DNA of 64,000 nucleotides from Rhodocytophaga aerolata (GCF_030503435.1 NZ_JAUKPO010000026.1:38743-102742); one strand, 5' to 3'. Positions 53,901-63,628 are shown, numbered from the stretch's first letter. The notes: generated by a model from the letters alone, not told the origin. Translations and numbers: made by a program.

Positions 53901-56900
53901 TTAAGCTATAACCGCTTCGTGTATAGGCTCTGGCTTTTCAACCACTCTTGCTCTGTAAGGCCGGGCCAGGTAGGAGTAAACCGCTGGAATAACATACAAG
54001 GTGAGGAACCCAGCGAACAGCAAGCCGCCTACAATGACAATTCCCAGAGAGTTCCGGCTGCCGGTTGTCATAGCGATAGGCACGGCACCGAAGATCATAG
54101 CTAAGCTAGTCATTAGGATAGGACGGAAGCGGGAAACAGCCGCAGCCTTGGCAGATTCTACAACCGTTAAGCCTTGCTCTTTGCTATGATTGGCAAACTC
54201 TACAATCAGAATGGCGTTCTTGGTAATTAACCCAATAAGCGTAATAATCCCAATCTGGCTAAAGATGTTTAAGGTCTGGTCGAAGGCGTACAAGCTTATC
54301 AAAGCTCCAGTCATAGCCATGGGTACGGTTAGTAGAATGATGAACGGGTCCATCAGGCTCTCAAACTGGGCAGCCAGTACAAGATAAATTAACACCAGGG
54401 CGAAGATGAAGGCAAAGAGCAAACTGGAAGAACTTTCAGAAAAATCTCTGGATTCACCAGCTAACGATGTTTTGATTTGCGGCGGCAGCACCTTTTTAGC
54501 TATGGCATTCATTTCGGCTACCCCATCGCCAATGGTTTTACCCGGAGCCAAGCCAGCTGACACCGTGGCTGAGATGGCTTGATCGTAGCGGTAAATTGCG
54601 GCCGGACTAATGCTTTCCTCAAAAGAAACCAAGTTATCCAGCGATACCACAGCGCCTGACCGGGTGCGGGCATAGATGGATTTTAAATCGTAGGGATTAT
54701 CCCGGTCTTGTTTTTGTAATTGCCCGATTACTTCATACTGACGGTCTTTGTAAATAAAATATCCATAGCGCTGGCCGCTGAGTGCTAGTTGCAGACTCCG
54801 GGCAATTTCTACCACAGATATACCTAATTCTGCCGCTTTATCCCGGTCTATTTTCAATACCAATTCAGGCTTGTTAACTTTTAAATCGGAATCTACAAAT
54901 TGCAATACCTGGCTTTTTCTGGCTTCTTCCATAAATTTAGGCAACACATCGGTAATGGCTTTCAGGTTTGTGCCTTGCAACACATATTGCACTGGCTGGG
55001 CTTGTCCAAAGCGGCTTCCGATGGTAGGAGGTTGCAAGGGAAATGCCAGCACTCCGCGGAAGTTTTGTGCATTGCGGGCATACCGCATAAATTCATTGGC
55101 TTGCGTAGTGTTCCTTTCTTCTGGTTTGTTCAGAAAAATATTCTGTATGGCCACATTTACCGGGGCAGGCGGACCAAAGGTTAAGGCAAGAATCGAATAA
55201 CTCTGGAATAATCCCTGGGTAGAGTCAACAGAGAATTTAGCTACTTCATTCATGTATTTTTCTGTGTATTCATACGATGAACCTTCCGGAGCCATTACCA
55301 CCAGTGACAATTGGGAGCGGTCTTCTAAGGGAGCCAGTTCGGAGGGAAGTAAACGGCCAACAATATAAATCAACCCCATGGTGATGGCCAATGCGGCAAA
55401 AGCCAGCCAGCGGCGTTTCATAAACCAGTTCAGCGATTGCTCATACCCGTTGTTTAATCTAACAAAGAAGGGCTCAGTTTTCCGGTAAAGCCAGTTTGGC
55501 TGGGTATGTGGCTTTAATAAATAGGCACTCATCATGGGTGTAAGGGTAAGGGCCACAAACGCAGATACCAGCACAGAACCCGCCACAACAATGGCAAATT
55601 CCTGGAATAGTTTACCAGTTATTCCAGGCAGAAAAAGGATAGGAAGGAAAACAGCAGCCAGGGTAATGGTGGTCGAAATAACGGCAAAGTATATTTCTTT
55701 AGATCCTGTAAAGGCAGCCTGCACCGGATTCATTCCCCCTTCTACTTTAGCGAAAATATTTTCCAACACTACAATCGCATCATCCACCACCAAACCAATG
55801 GCCAGTACTAGTCCCAGCAAGGTAAGTACGTTAATGGAGTAGCCGGCCACATACATAATAAAGAATGCCGAGATAATAGAAACCGGAATGGCTACCACCG
55901 GGATAATCGTAGACCGCCAGTCACGCAGGAAGATAAACAAAATCAGAATAACCAATCCGAAGGCAATAAACAGGGTTTCTTCTACTTCACTGATGGAGTT
56001 ACGGATAGGCTCGGTAAAATCTTTTCCAACGGTTAATTCATATTCCTGTGGTATTTCTTTGCGTAGTTCGGTTAATCGTTTGTAAAACTCATCGGCAATG
56101 GCTACGGCATTGGCTCCCCTTTGCGGTTCTACAAAAACGCCTACTACCGGGGTATTCCCTTTGCCACTGTTCAGGATGGCCGTGCGTTCATTTTCCGCGC
56201 CTAATTCTGCATACCCAATGTCTCTGAACCGGATAATGCTGTTGCCTTCCTGCTTGATAATCATGTTATCAAAATCTTTTTCCTGCACCAGCCGGCCTAA
56301 GGTCCGCACGGTCAGTTCATTCTGATCGCCTTCAATGCGGCCGGAAGGGAGGTCTACATTTTCTTTGCGCAAGGCTTGTTCAATGTCCAGGGGAGTCAGC
56401 TGGTAAGCCGCCAGTTTAGCGGGGTCTATCCGGAGGCGCATGGCATATTTCTTTTCTCCGGCAATTCCCACCCGCTTTACACCAGGAATGGTTTGCATAC
56501 GTTCTTTAATCACGGTAGAGGCGATATTACTTACTTCCAGAATGCTTCTGGTTTTGCTCTCCACGGCCATAAAAATTACGACATCACCGGAGTTGGCTTT
56601 TTCTACCACTGGTGGGTCTACATCGCCGGGCAATAACCGGATGGCTTTGGATACTTTGTCGCGTACATCGTTGGCCGCCGCTTCCAGGTCTACATCCAGA
56701 TTAAATTCAACGGTGATCACACTGGCCGCTTCCCTGGAAACCGAGGAAATAGTACGGATACCATTGGCTTCTCCAATAACTTCTTCCAGGGGTTTGGTAA
56801 TCTGGTAGGCAATTACATCCGGACTTGCTCCCGGATAAGTGGTCGTTACAGTTACAATTGGCGAATCGGTAACCGGGTATTCGCGGATGCCTAAGTAGGT

Positions 56901-56987
56901 GTACCCGACAATACCGAACAAAACAATTAACACTGATAGTACGCCAGCTAATACAGGCCGGCTAATACTTATTCCTGATAAACTCAT
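53901..56987 (-). CDS. RND-family efflux transporter permease (HAE1 type)
   Basis: A 1028-residue inner-membrane pump with about twelve helices and two periplasmic loops. Helix 4 holds the proton-relay pair D402-D403 (GLVLAIGLVVDDAIVVLENI). FIFLRDWRSTIIPVVAIPVS and the N-terminal PVLAGVLSVLIVLFG are typical of the AcrB/MdtC-like HAE1 group; GIREYPVTDSPIVTVTTTYP marks the first porter domain. The C-terminus is complete. It exports hydrophobic or amphiphilic compounds by proton antiport. It lies between the adaptor and TolC genes. Confidence 0.94.
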   Translation of the reverse strand: MSLSGISISRPVLAGVLSVLIVLFGIVGYTYLGIREYPVTDSPIVTVTTTYPGASPDVIAYQITKPLEEVIGEANGIRTISSVSREAASVITVEFNLDVDLEAAANDVRDKVSKAIRLLPGDVDPPVVEKANSGDVVIFMAVESKTRSILEVSNIASTVIKERMQTIPGVKRVGIAGEKKYAMRLRIDPAKLAAYQLTPLDIEQALRKENVDLPSGRIEGDQNELTVRTLGRLVQEKDFDNMIIKQEGNSIIRFRDIGYAELGAENERTAILNSGKGNTPVVGVFVEPQRGANAVAIADEFYKRLTELRKEIPQEYELTVGKDFTEPIRNSISEVEETLFIAFGLVILILFIFLRDWRSTIIPVVAIPVSIISAFFIMYVAGYSINVLTLLGLVLAIGLVVDDAIVVLENIFAKVEGGMNPVQAAFTGSKEIYFAVISTTITLAAVFLPILFLPGITGKLFQEFAIVVAGSVLVSAFVALTLTPMMSAYLLKPHTQPNWLYRKTEPFFVRLNNGYEQSLNWFMKRRWLAFAALAITMGLIYIVGRLLPSELAPLEDRSQLSLVVMAPEGSSYEYTEKYMNEVAKFSVDSTQGLFQSYSILALTFGPPAPVNVAIQNIFLNKPEERNTTQANEFMRYARNAQNFRGVLAFPLQPPTIGSRFGQAQPVQYVLQGTNLKAITDVLPKFMEEARKSQVLQFVDSDLKVNKPELVLKIDRDKAAELGISVVEIARSLQLALSGQRYGYFIYKDRQYEVIGQLQKQDRDNPYDLKSIYARTRSGAVVSLDNLVSFEESISPAAIYRYDQAISATVSAGLAPGKTIGDGVAEMNAIAKKVLPPQIKTSLAGESRDFSESSSSLLFAFIFALVLIYLVLAAQFESLMDPFIILLTVPMAMTGALISLYAFDQTLNIFSQIGIITLIGLITKNAILIVEFANHSKEQGLTVVESAKAAAVSRFRPILMTSLAMIFGAVPIAMTTGSRNSLGIVIVGGLLFAGFLTLYVIPAVYSYLARPYRARVVEKPEPIHEAVIA

Positions 56988-57155
56988 AAGAGTAAATAAA
57001 AAATGTCGTTAAAAAAAGAGGATAGGTTTTAGGAATGGTTGTTCGTGTATGTATCTGGTAGCGTAGTGGGTGAGAGGAGAGAAGGTAAGCAGATACACTT
57101 CTCCCATCAATTTACCTATCCAGATAAATACCTACTAATTCTTTATGAAAACAGC

Positions 57156-58235
57156 TTAATTAGCACTTGCCAGACTCACCGGCACACCTGGCCCAAGGCG
57201 GAGGATATTGGTAGTTATCACGGTATCTCCGATGCTTACGCCTTCCAGAATTTGCACATTACCTTTGGTTCGTTTGCCGGTTTTTACTTCACGTAAATCA
57301 GCCTGGCCATTTTTGATAGCAAAGAGTGAATACCCTTTAGGCGTTGGAATTAAGGCTTGCGTTGGAATAGTGATGCCTTGTTGGATCTGCTTCAACCCGA
57401 TATCTATTTTAGTAGAAACACCAGGTACCAGTAGGCCTTCATTATTTTCACTTACAGCCAATATATCCAGGCTGCGGGTGGCTACATCGGTTTTAGGTTC
57501 GGTGGCAATGATTTTACCGGTAAAGGTTTGTGTAGCATTTTCTGTAGTAAATTGAACTAGTTGCCCTGCTTTTACTTCGCTTGCATATTTTTCAGGAACC
57601 GTGAAGTTCACTTCTACCTGGCTTACGTCCTGCAAGGTAGTAAGCACTGTATTTGGCGTTACATAAGCCCCAATATCAACTTTGGTTAAGCCGATCTTTC
57701 CGGAGAAAGGTGCCCGTAATTCTGTTTTAGCAATTTCTACCTCTAACACCCCAATTTCTGCTTGCAGCACCTTCAGGTTAGTTGAGATCTGATCGTACTC
57801 TTGCTGGGTGACAGATTCGGTAGTGAGTAGTTCACGGAAACGGGATTCATCTAATAATGCCAGTTTTTCTTGCTGCTGCAATTTGTATTTTCTGGCTAGC
57901 AGGTCAGCATCATCCAGTTTAAACAGCAAAGCACCTTGCTGTACATAACTGCCTTCCTTTACAAAGATTCTGGTGACTTTGCGGGCAATTTCGCTCACAA
58001 TATCTACACTTTGTTTGGCAGCAATGGTGCCTACCGCTTGAATGGTTTCGTCTATAACCGATCCATTGACAATATAGGTATCTACAGCAACCTTGTTTGC
58101 AGCTACAGCAGCTGGTTTAGCCTCAGCTTTTGGGGTTTCTGTATTTTTACTGGATAATGCATTGGGTAAAATAAGCAGTGATGCGATCACCAACCCAACA
58201 ACAACGGAAATTACAACGTGCGATGATTTGTTCAT
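57156..58235 (-). CDS. RND efflux periplasmic adaptor (membrane-fusion protein)
   Basis: A 359-residue protein anchored by an N-terminal helix (about 8-25, VVISVVVGLVIASLLILPNA). The lipoyl-like and hairpin parts (VGTIAAKQSVDIVSEIARKV, VKEGSYVQQGALLFKLDDAD, LRAPFSGKIGLTKVDIGAYV) are followed by a beta-barrel and a membrane-proximal domain (GITIPTQALIPTPKGYSLFA). It links the RND pump to TolC in the periplasm. It is the first gene of the efflux operon, with a strong palindrome 58 bp upstream. Confidence 0.92.
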   Translation of the reverse strand: MNKSSHVVISVVVGLVIASLLILPNALSSKNTETPKAEAKPAAVAANKVAVDTYIVNGSVIDETIQAVGTIAAKQSVDIVSEIARKVTRIFVKEGSYVQQGALLFKLDDADLLARKYKLQQQEKLALLDESRFRELLTTESVTQQEYDQISTNLKVLQAEIGVLEVEIAKTELRAPFSGKIGLTKVDIGAYVTPNTVLTTLQDVSQVEVNFTVPEKYASEVKAGQLVQFTTENATQTFTGKIIATEPKTDVATRSLDILAVSENNEGLLVPGVSTKIDIGLKQIQQGITIPTQALIPTPKGYSLFAIKNGQADLREVKTGKRTKGNVQILEGVSIGDTVITTNILRLGPGVPVSLASAN

Positions 58236-58292
58236 GTGTTTAGAAGTTAAAAAGTAAAGGGAATGTGTAGGTTTTAGGCAAAGAAATGCCTG

Positions 58293-58318
58293 TATATAAA
58301 TATTGGAGTATTTATATA
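58293..58318. promoter_or_regulatory. Long palindrome upstream of the efflux operon
   Basis: TATATAAATA-TTGGAG-TATTTATATA is a perfect 10-bp inverted repeat, 58 bp before the adaptor gene start. It is a good operator candidate for the ArsR-type repressor encoded just upstream; ArsR sites are usually AT-rich palindromes. Confidence 0.55.
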
Positions 58319-58446
58319 TTTATATGTATCTATGTATTTGGGTAAAAAAAAGCTAATAATGCTTTTTGAGGCTGTCTAAATCCTGACAGGTCATAGAAGG
58401 TTTCATGGTCAGAGGAATTTGCAATGAATGATTTGGGTGTATGCGA

Positions 58447-58722
58447 CTAATCCTGATTCAACTGGGTTAAAAAATTAATTAACTCCTGCACTTTTTCTTT
58501 ATTCAAATACAGATTAAGATTCCGGCCATCTTTGAGTGTATCTACCAATCCGGCGTCTACCAGTACTTTTACATGGTGCGAAAGCGTAGGCTGAGCCAGC
58601 GAAACAACATCCTGCACTTGGGTACAACCTACACATTTTTGTTTAGCTATGTTCTGAAGAATCAGTAACCGATTTCTATCACTTAAAGCCTTAGCTATTC
58701 TTTCTACTACTTTCGTATCCAT
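58447..58722 (-). CDS. ArsR-family transcriptional regulator
   Basis: A 91-residue winged-HTH protein: MDTKVVERIAKALSDRNRLL (alpha-1/2), then KQKCVGCTQVQDVVSLAQPT with LSHHVKVLVDAGLVDTLKDG (recognition helix and wing). C-x2-C in KCVGCT lies near where ArsR/SmtB proteins place metal or redox ligands. Length is normal. It lies upstream of the RND efflux genes and points the same way, 211 bp before the adaptor gene. It likely represses the pump and itself. Confidence 0.9.
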   Translation of the reverse strand: MDTKVVERIAKALSDRNRLLILQNIAKQKCVGCTQVQDVVSLAQPTLSHHVKVLVDAGLVDTLKDGRNLNLYLNKEKVQELINFLTQLNQD

Positions 58723-59175
58723 CTTCCAGGCAGTATAATATATTGATGGATGTAAATGTATGGATGTTGTTTTTAGTTTGCAAGGATTTCTTAAATAAAT
58801 TTTTAAAAAATACCTGGTATCTATCCAGCCTTATCTTTTTGGAAGAAGAAATATTGTTTTCTTGAGTTATAACGGGTGGCTCTAGCATGTTCTAGGTAAT
58901 ACCTATTTTTTTCTGCCAATTTTTTAAATGGGGAATTCTACTAATCTTTATAAGATGCCATGTTGCAACATGAAAAGGCTTGAGATAATATAAGTCAAGC
59001 AATTTATGTACGGTTGCTAGCATCCGGCGATATCTAGGCAATTCCCCTGGTTTAGCTTAGTTATAGAATCAATATTCACGATTTGACTACATCATTCGTT
59101 GATTGGGATACGCCAATAATCCTATCTCCCAACCATCTTTGTATCATCATGTTACACACAAAATTTTCAAAAGAA
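58723..59175. other. Intergenic region between ArsR and SDR genes
   Basis: The ArsR-proximal end has AATATATTGAT (near 58736), a possible autoregulatory site. GCTTGA-N11-TCAAGC at 58978-59000 is an inverted repeat. An in-frame extension of the SDR gene back to 59083 is not convincing. No other gene is seen. Confidence 0.35.
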
Positions 59176-59919
59176 ATGGAAAATATTCAAGGAAAAGTAG
59201 TAGCCATTACCGGGGCAAGTAGCGGTATAGGAGAAGCCATTGCACATCATTTGTCAGCAATGGGGGCAAAGGTGGTATTAGGAGCCAGACGCGTAGATAA
59301 GCTAAAAAGTATCGTGGAGTCTATTGCTTCAGGTGGTGGCCAAGCCGTCTATCAAAAGCTGGATGTTACCAACACGGAAGAGGTAGTTGCGTTTGCAAAC
59401 TTTGCCGTGCAGCAATTTGGAACTCTGGATGTAATGGTAAACAATGCTGGATTGATGCCTCTTTCGATGATCAATAGTTACAAAATTGAAGAATGGCACC
59501 GGATGATAGATGTAAATATTAAAGGAGTATTGCATGGTATTGCTGCGGCGCTTCCCATTTTTGAAGCCAAAGACAGCGGACAGTTTGTAAATATCACTTC
59601 GGTTGGCGACCGTTGGGTAGGGCCAACCTCAACGGTTTATAGTGCGACTAAATTTGCCGTACGAGCCATTTCCGAGGGCTTACGCCAGGAAGTAAGTGGG
59701 AATATCAGGGTTACCCTGGTAGCGCCCGGAGCAACGGAATCTGAATTAGCGGAAAGTATTTCAGATCCGGATTTAAAAAAATTGGCAATTGAAAAGTTCA
59801 GAACAGATTTATTACCTGCTTCTGCCATTGCCAGAGCAGTGGGGTATGCCATTTCACAGCCAACAGATATAGATGTGAATGAAATAGTGGTCAGGCCTAC
59901 CGCTCAAAAATCTTTTTAA
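59176..59919 (+). CDS. Short-chain dehydrogenase/reductase (SDR)
   Basis: The ATG at 59176 gives 247 residues (MENIQGKVVAITGASSGIGE); in-frame codons upstream to 59083 do not extend the fold. Classical SDR motifs are TGASSGIG (12-19), NNAG (89-92), S142, Y155 and K159 (YSATKFAV). The C-terminus is complete (DIDVNEIVVRPTAQKSF). It oxidises or reduces a small alcohol or ketone with NAD(P); the substrate is unknown. An Atu4866 protein and an AraC regulator follow, a combination seen in other bacteria in stress or detoxification clusters. Confidence 0.92.
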   Translation: MENIQGKVVAITGASSGIGEAIAHHLSAMGAKVVLGARRVDKLKSIVESIASGGGQAVYQKLDVTNTEEVVAFANFAVQQFGTLDVMVNNAGLMPLSMINSYKIEEWHRMIDVNIKGVLHGIAAALPIFEAKDSGQFVNITSVGDRWVGPTSTVYSATKFAVRAISEGLRQEVSGNIRVTLVAPGATESELAESISDPDLKKLAIEKFRTDLLPASAIARAVGYAISQPTDIDVNEIVVRPTAQKSF

Positions 59920-60096
59920 GTCTTTTATAATAAACACCTATTTAATTGCTGCTACATAATGGCATGTCGTTCTTATAGAATATTGATTATTGCAGAAGAG
60001 AACAAGTAGCCATTACAAAAGCAAGCATCTACCCAATGAAACCATTATAAAATTGTAGAGCATAATTTTAGGATTTTAGCAGATACTAATACTGAA

Positions 60097-60351
60097 ATGG
60101 AAACAACAATTGAACAAACAAAAGCATATATTGGCATGTGGGTTACTAAAGATGGTTATATCTGCCATGAATTATTACCCAATAACCGGTATGATGAAGC
60201 CAGGGGAAATCGTAAAAGCGCCTATCAGGGGAGTTATACGGTGACAGGGAACCACATCGACTACAAGGACGATACTGGGTTTACGGCTGACGGTGAATTC
60301 AGCGATGGAATACTCTATCATGCTGGAATGATTTTTTACAAAGAACGATAA
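60097..60351 (+). CDS. Atu4866 domain-containing protein
   Basis: An 84-residue soluble protein: YIGMWVTKDGYICHELLPNN, then RYDEARGNRKSAYQGSYTVT and HIDYKDDTGFTADGEFSDGI, closing with LYHAGMIFYKER. This fits the small beta-barrel Atu4866 family, whose function is unknown. It lies 177 bp after the SDR gene on the same strand. A large inverted repeat begins 18 bp after its stop. Confidence 0.85.
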   Translation: METTIEQTKAYIGMWVTKDGYICHELLPNNRYDEARGNRKSAYQGSYTVTGNHIDYKDDTGFTADGEFSDGILYHAGMIFYKER

Positions 60352-60368
60352 TTGAATAAATTAGCCTA

Positions 60369-60430
60369 GTTAAAACTTGCATGAGCAAAGGTGAAAGAAA
60401 ATAGAGATACCAGTTCATGCAAGTTTTAAC
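60369..60430. repeat. 16-bp perfect inverted repeat after the Atu4866 gene
   Basis: GTTAAAACTTGCATGA (60369-60384) and TCATGCAAGTTTTAAC (60415-60430) are perfect reverse complements with a 30-base loop. It lies between the Atu4866 gene and the AraC gene. It may be a terminator-like stem or the operator of the AraC regulator. Confidence 0.6.
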
Positions 60431-60505
60431 ATTCGTTTAAGGCCAGGAGACCATAGTCACTTCTGCCACCACATACCACTACTATTTCTATAAAAATATA
60501 AATTA

Positions 60506-61420
60506 ATGGAAAAGGCTTTTCGTTTTAATTCTATAGCGGAATTTCACCATTTCTGCCATCTTCCCAAACCTGACCATCCATTGATCAGCCTGATTGATTA
60601 CAGCAAAGTTTCTTATCCGGTAAATGATAATGAATTGAAATGGATTCAGAACTTTTATTCGATTGGCTTGAAGCGGAATGTTAATGCTAAATTCAATTAT
60701 GGGCAACAGCCTTATGATTTTGATTCCGGCGTACTAAGCTTTGTTTCTCCACTCCAATTCTTGAAAGTAGAAATTAACCAAGATGCTAAAGTTGAGCCCA
60801 CCGGGTGGCTATTACTGATTCATCCGGATTTTTTGTGGAACACCCCCCTGGCAAAGAAAATAAAATCCTATGACTTTTTTCAGTATGCTGTAAATGAAGC
60901 CCTTTTTCTATCAGACAAAGAAGAAAAGGTGATTGTAGCTATTCTTCAAAACATTAAAGAAGAATACCAATCCAATATCGATAAATTTAGTCAGGAGTTG
61001 ATTGTAGCGCAACTTGAAAGGCTGCTCATTTATTCAGAACGCTTTTATGCACGGCAGTTTATCACCCGGAAAAAATCTAACTCCGAATTGCTGGAAAGAT
61101 TCGAAGAAATATTGGTCCGGTATTTCAAGAGTGGCCAGGTACTAGAGAAGGGTATTCCAACAGTCACATACATGGCAGAGCAACTGAATATTTCTGCCAA
61201 CTATCTGGGAAGTTTATTACGAATGTATACCAAACAAAACACCCAGCAACACATACAAAACCATCTGATTGATTACGCGAAAGAACGTTTGAGCACGACA
61301 AATTTATCAGTAAGCGAAATTGCCTATGAACTGGGTTTTGAGCATCCACAATCATTTAGCAAATTATTCAAGAAGAAAACAAATCACAGTCCGGTGGAAT
61401 TTAGAAATGCATTCAACTAA
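60506..61420 (+). CDS. AraC-family transcriptional regulator
   Basis: A 304-residue regulator with an N-terminal cupin-like ligand domain (about 1-150; HPLISLIDYSKVSYPVNDNE, YDFDSGVLSFVSPLQFLKVE) and a C-terminal double HTH (about 205-300; VTYMAEQLNISANYLGSLLR, VSEIAYELGFEHPQSFSKLF, KKKTNHSPVEFRN). The type is common in Bacteroidota next to oxidoreductase genes. It probably regulates the upstream SDR/Atu4866 genes, which face the same way. The inducer is unknown. Confidence 0.9.
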   Translation: MEKAFRFNSIAEFHHFCHLPKPDHPLISLIDYSKVSYPVNDNELKWIQNFYSIGLKRNVNAKFNYGQQPYDFDSGVLSFVSPLQFLKVEINQDAKVEPTGWLLLIHPDFLWNTPLAKKIKSYDFFQYAVNEALFLSDKEEKVIVAILQNIKEEYQSNIDKFSQELIVAQLERLLIYSERFYARQFITRKKSNSELLERFEEILVRYFKSGQVLEKGIPTVTYMAEQLNISANYLGSLLRMYTKQNTQQHIQNHLIDYAKERLSTTNLSVSEIAYELGFEHPQSFSKLFKKKTNHSPVEFRNAFN

Positions 61421-61618
61421 TGTACTCATAAAACCTTTGAAACGCTTCCTTGTGTTATCTATAAGTTGAATAGTAAAAATAAGCCATGGTCAGAAAATTA
61501 ATTTAGCTACTACCATTACTAAGGGTGTTTTATAACCTTTGGTTGAGCGAACTCGTATATAGCGTTTCAAACCCACTTGGCAGTTTCTAACCTATTTTGC
61601 CAATCTCAACTTTGAATT

Positions 61619-61891
61619 ATGGAAAAAACAAAAGTAGATGTGATGAATCACGTTTTAGTTAAATTACAAGACGTGCAGAACAGCAAGATTGCCTTGATCC
61701 AAAAAATAGCCTCTATTCAAATCGAGTTATTTGATCAACCTGATGCCGATTTAGAAAAAGCCGTTGATGCGGCCATAGGCAGTATTTCGCAATGTGCTGA
61801 TGAGTTTAATTTAGCGGTTGAGCAATATCAGATGAAAGTAAATATCGAAAATCAGAATCAACCTTCGGCTCCGGCAGCTTCGGCTACCTAA
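61619..61891 (+). CDS. Small helical protein, unknown
   Basis: A 90-residue protein, MEKTKVDVMNHVLVKLQDVQ..., almost all helix with a probable coiled coil (about 10-75), and a Pro/Ala-rich tail (QPSAPAASAT). No signal peptide or membrane helix. I do not recognise a family. A strong terminator directly follows, which supports it as an independent transcription unit. Confidence 0.65.
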   Translation: MEKTKVDVMNHVLVKLQDVQNSKIALIQKIASIQIELFDQPDADLEKAVDAAIGSISQCADEFNLAVEQYQMKVNIENQNQPSAPAASAT

Positions 61892-62491
61892 TATACAACC
61901 TAGGCTTGAATATACCCCCATCTGGCGTATGTGCTCGATGGGGGTTATTTTTATTATATCAATAACAAGCTACAAGTGATATTCACTCTATGTTTTGAGA
62001 TAGGTCTTAATAATAGTCTATCAGGAGATGACTTTACTTGTCTTTAATTTTATTTTCTAGCTACTATACTATAGAAGCCTTACAAACTATTCCGGAACTA
62101 GTATTTACAGCCGGATTCACACTTATTTATAAAGGCAACTAATGGGTAACACACCTGTCTCTGTTTTGTTTCATCCTACCTTTTTGACGAATCCCACAGT
62201 AAAGGCACAAACCTATTATATCATTACAACGTTGAAGGTAATATAAGTATTCTTTCAGCTGATACCTCCTAGGATAAATTTATATAAGCACTGACCTTAA
62301 TTGTAGCTACGAAAAGTCTGAAAAGCTTTCACATGTCGTAGGATTCCTAGCAGTATTTTACTATAGTTGATTTTCTGCCGTGTAGTTTAAAAAAGTATAG
62401 AGTTGCGCCTTGTGAGCTAGAAAATTTATAGAATTCATCGTATGTTCAGAATGAACACCTAAATGAATATGACCCTTACCTAATAAAAAAT
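61892..62491. other. Long intergenic stretch (600 bp)
   Basis: Apart from the terminator at 61914-61945, no gene is apparent. A 14-base sequence TAAAGGCAACTAAT occurs here (about 62130) and again near 62954, flanking the unknown gene at 62492. The rest is AT-rich. Confidence 0.35.
61914..61945 (+). terminator. Rho-independent terminator
   Basis: ACCCCCATC (61914-61922) pairs with GATGGGGGT (61937-61945), a perfect 9-bp GC-rich stem, followed by TATTTTTATTAT. It ends the unit at 61619-61891. Confidence 0.85.
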
Positions 62492-62911
62492 ATGGAAAAT
62501 ATAACTCCCCTTCAGCATTCTGCAAAAGAATTACGCGAAGATTTCAAAAGATCAGAAGAAAGACAAATGAAGCAAGACAATAATCTTGCTATGGGAGGCA
62601 GAGAGTTATTAAACAAATTTATCAGCTCTTTTTCTAATCTATACAGTTTGATCATTGGTTCAAATATCGATATCCAGACAACTTATAATTCAACTAAAGA
62701 GGGTATTTTATTGACCTATAAACAAAACAAGATTTTCATCAGTCTGAACAAAGGTTTAGGTACCAGCGAGAACTGGAATTTGTTAAATCGTTCTTATAAA
62801 CCCACACTCCCAAATAAGACATTCGGAATGCCAGCAGATAGAGAGGACGAACATCGCTTGATTATAGCTATTGAAGAAATGCTTTTTGGTTCTAGCCCTG
62901 TCTTGGATTAG
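62492..62911 (+). CDS. Hypothetical protein, 139 residues
   Basis: A soluble protein. The N-terminus is helical and charged (MENITPLQHSAKELREDFKR, SEERQMKQDNNLAMGGRELL), and the middle forms strands (IQTTYNSTKEGILLTYKQNK, IFISLNKGLG), ending with an acidic helix (REDEHRLIIAIEEMLFGSSP). No signal peptide. I do not recognise the family. Flanking 14-base repeats may mark it as a mobile or duplicated segment. Confidence 0.5.
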   Translation: MENITPLQHSAKELREDFKRSEERQMKQDNNLAMGGRELLNKFISSFSNLYSLIIGSNIDIQTTYNSTKEGILLTYKQNKIFISLNKGLGTSENWNLLNRSYKPTLPNKTFGMPADREDEHRLIIAIEEMLFGSSPVLD

Positions 62912-63170
62912 TAAGCAATATAACTGTATGAATACTATTTAGTGCAACTTGGGGTAAAGGCAACTAATCTATTCAAAATTTACAGTGATTTGAGGTAAAA
63001 GATGATCATCAAATCAACTGAGTATATTCGATTTGATAGGTTATCAATTTATGTTAGTTCAGTAGACACCTATTAAGACTCACCTATAAGGGCGGAATTA
63101 ATTGTTGGTTACCCACCTAAAGAGTTAGTATACTATATCTGATAAATAGTAGTTTGGTTCTTACAATAAT

Positions 63171-63389
63171 CTACTTAGGCCAGTCTAGTATAAGATCCTT
63201 CAAAAATCCTGCTTGGTGGTCCTTATCTTCCTCCCTTTCCCAAAGTATCCAGAATGCTGCGCTTAAGTCTAAAATTATTTCAGCCTGTATAACTATACGC
63301 TTTATTTTTCTTCGTAGAGGTAGAAGAAAATATATTTCCGGTAGGCCTAATAATAGCACTGATACCATGTAAATTAATAAAATGATCAA
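63171..63389 (-). CDS. Possible small membrane protein, 72 residues
   Basis: On the minus strand an ATG at 63389 gives MIILLIYMVSVLLLGLPEIY with one or two hydrophobic helices (about 1-20 and 37-52), a basic segment (LRRKIKRIVIQ) and a polar tail (EREEDKDHQAGFLKDLIL). The plus-strand ORF over the same bases is less protein-like. A MarR-type palindrome lies 210 bp upstream of its start. No family recognised; moderate doubt that it is real. Confidence 0.35.
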   Translation of the reverse strand: MIILLIYMVSVLLLGLPEIYFLLPLRRKIKRIVIQAEIILDLSAAFWILWEREEDKDHQAGFLKDLILDWPK

Positions 63390-63598
63390 CCTAAGGTGGA
63401 GTGTTTTGCCAATACCATCAATATCAAGTTAGATACAAGAAGCAAATATGCTAAACTTAACGAATCTTATAAGTTTCCACCTCCAATAGCAGAGATGACT
63501 AACCAAGTCCAGTCTTTCAATTGTTTGTACTTGAGCCGAATATTTTTCATGGTAGTTATATTTTAGGTGAGTTTGTTAAAGCTAGTTAACCATTCCTA

Positions 63599-63628
63599 TT
63601 GACTTTGTCAATACCTAAAATTAGGTAT
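63599..63628. promoter_or_regulatory. MarR-type operator with adjoining palindrome
   Basis: TTGACTTTGTCAA (63599-63611) is the exact reverse complement of the tandem sites at 16240-16274. It is directly followed by ATACCTAA-AA-TTAGGTAT (63611-63628), a perfect 8-bp inverted repeat. The nearest gene with a start in reach is the possible small membrane protein at 63389. Confidence 0.5.

Noticed and set aside
63154..63372. Plus-strand 72-codon ORF
   Set aside because: It overlaps the minus-strand ORF, has low-quality composition and no start context.
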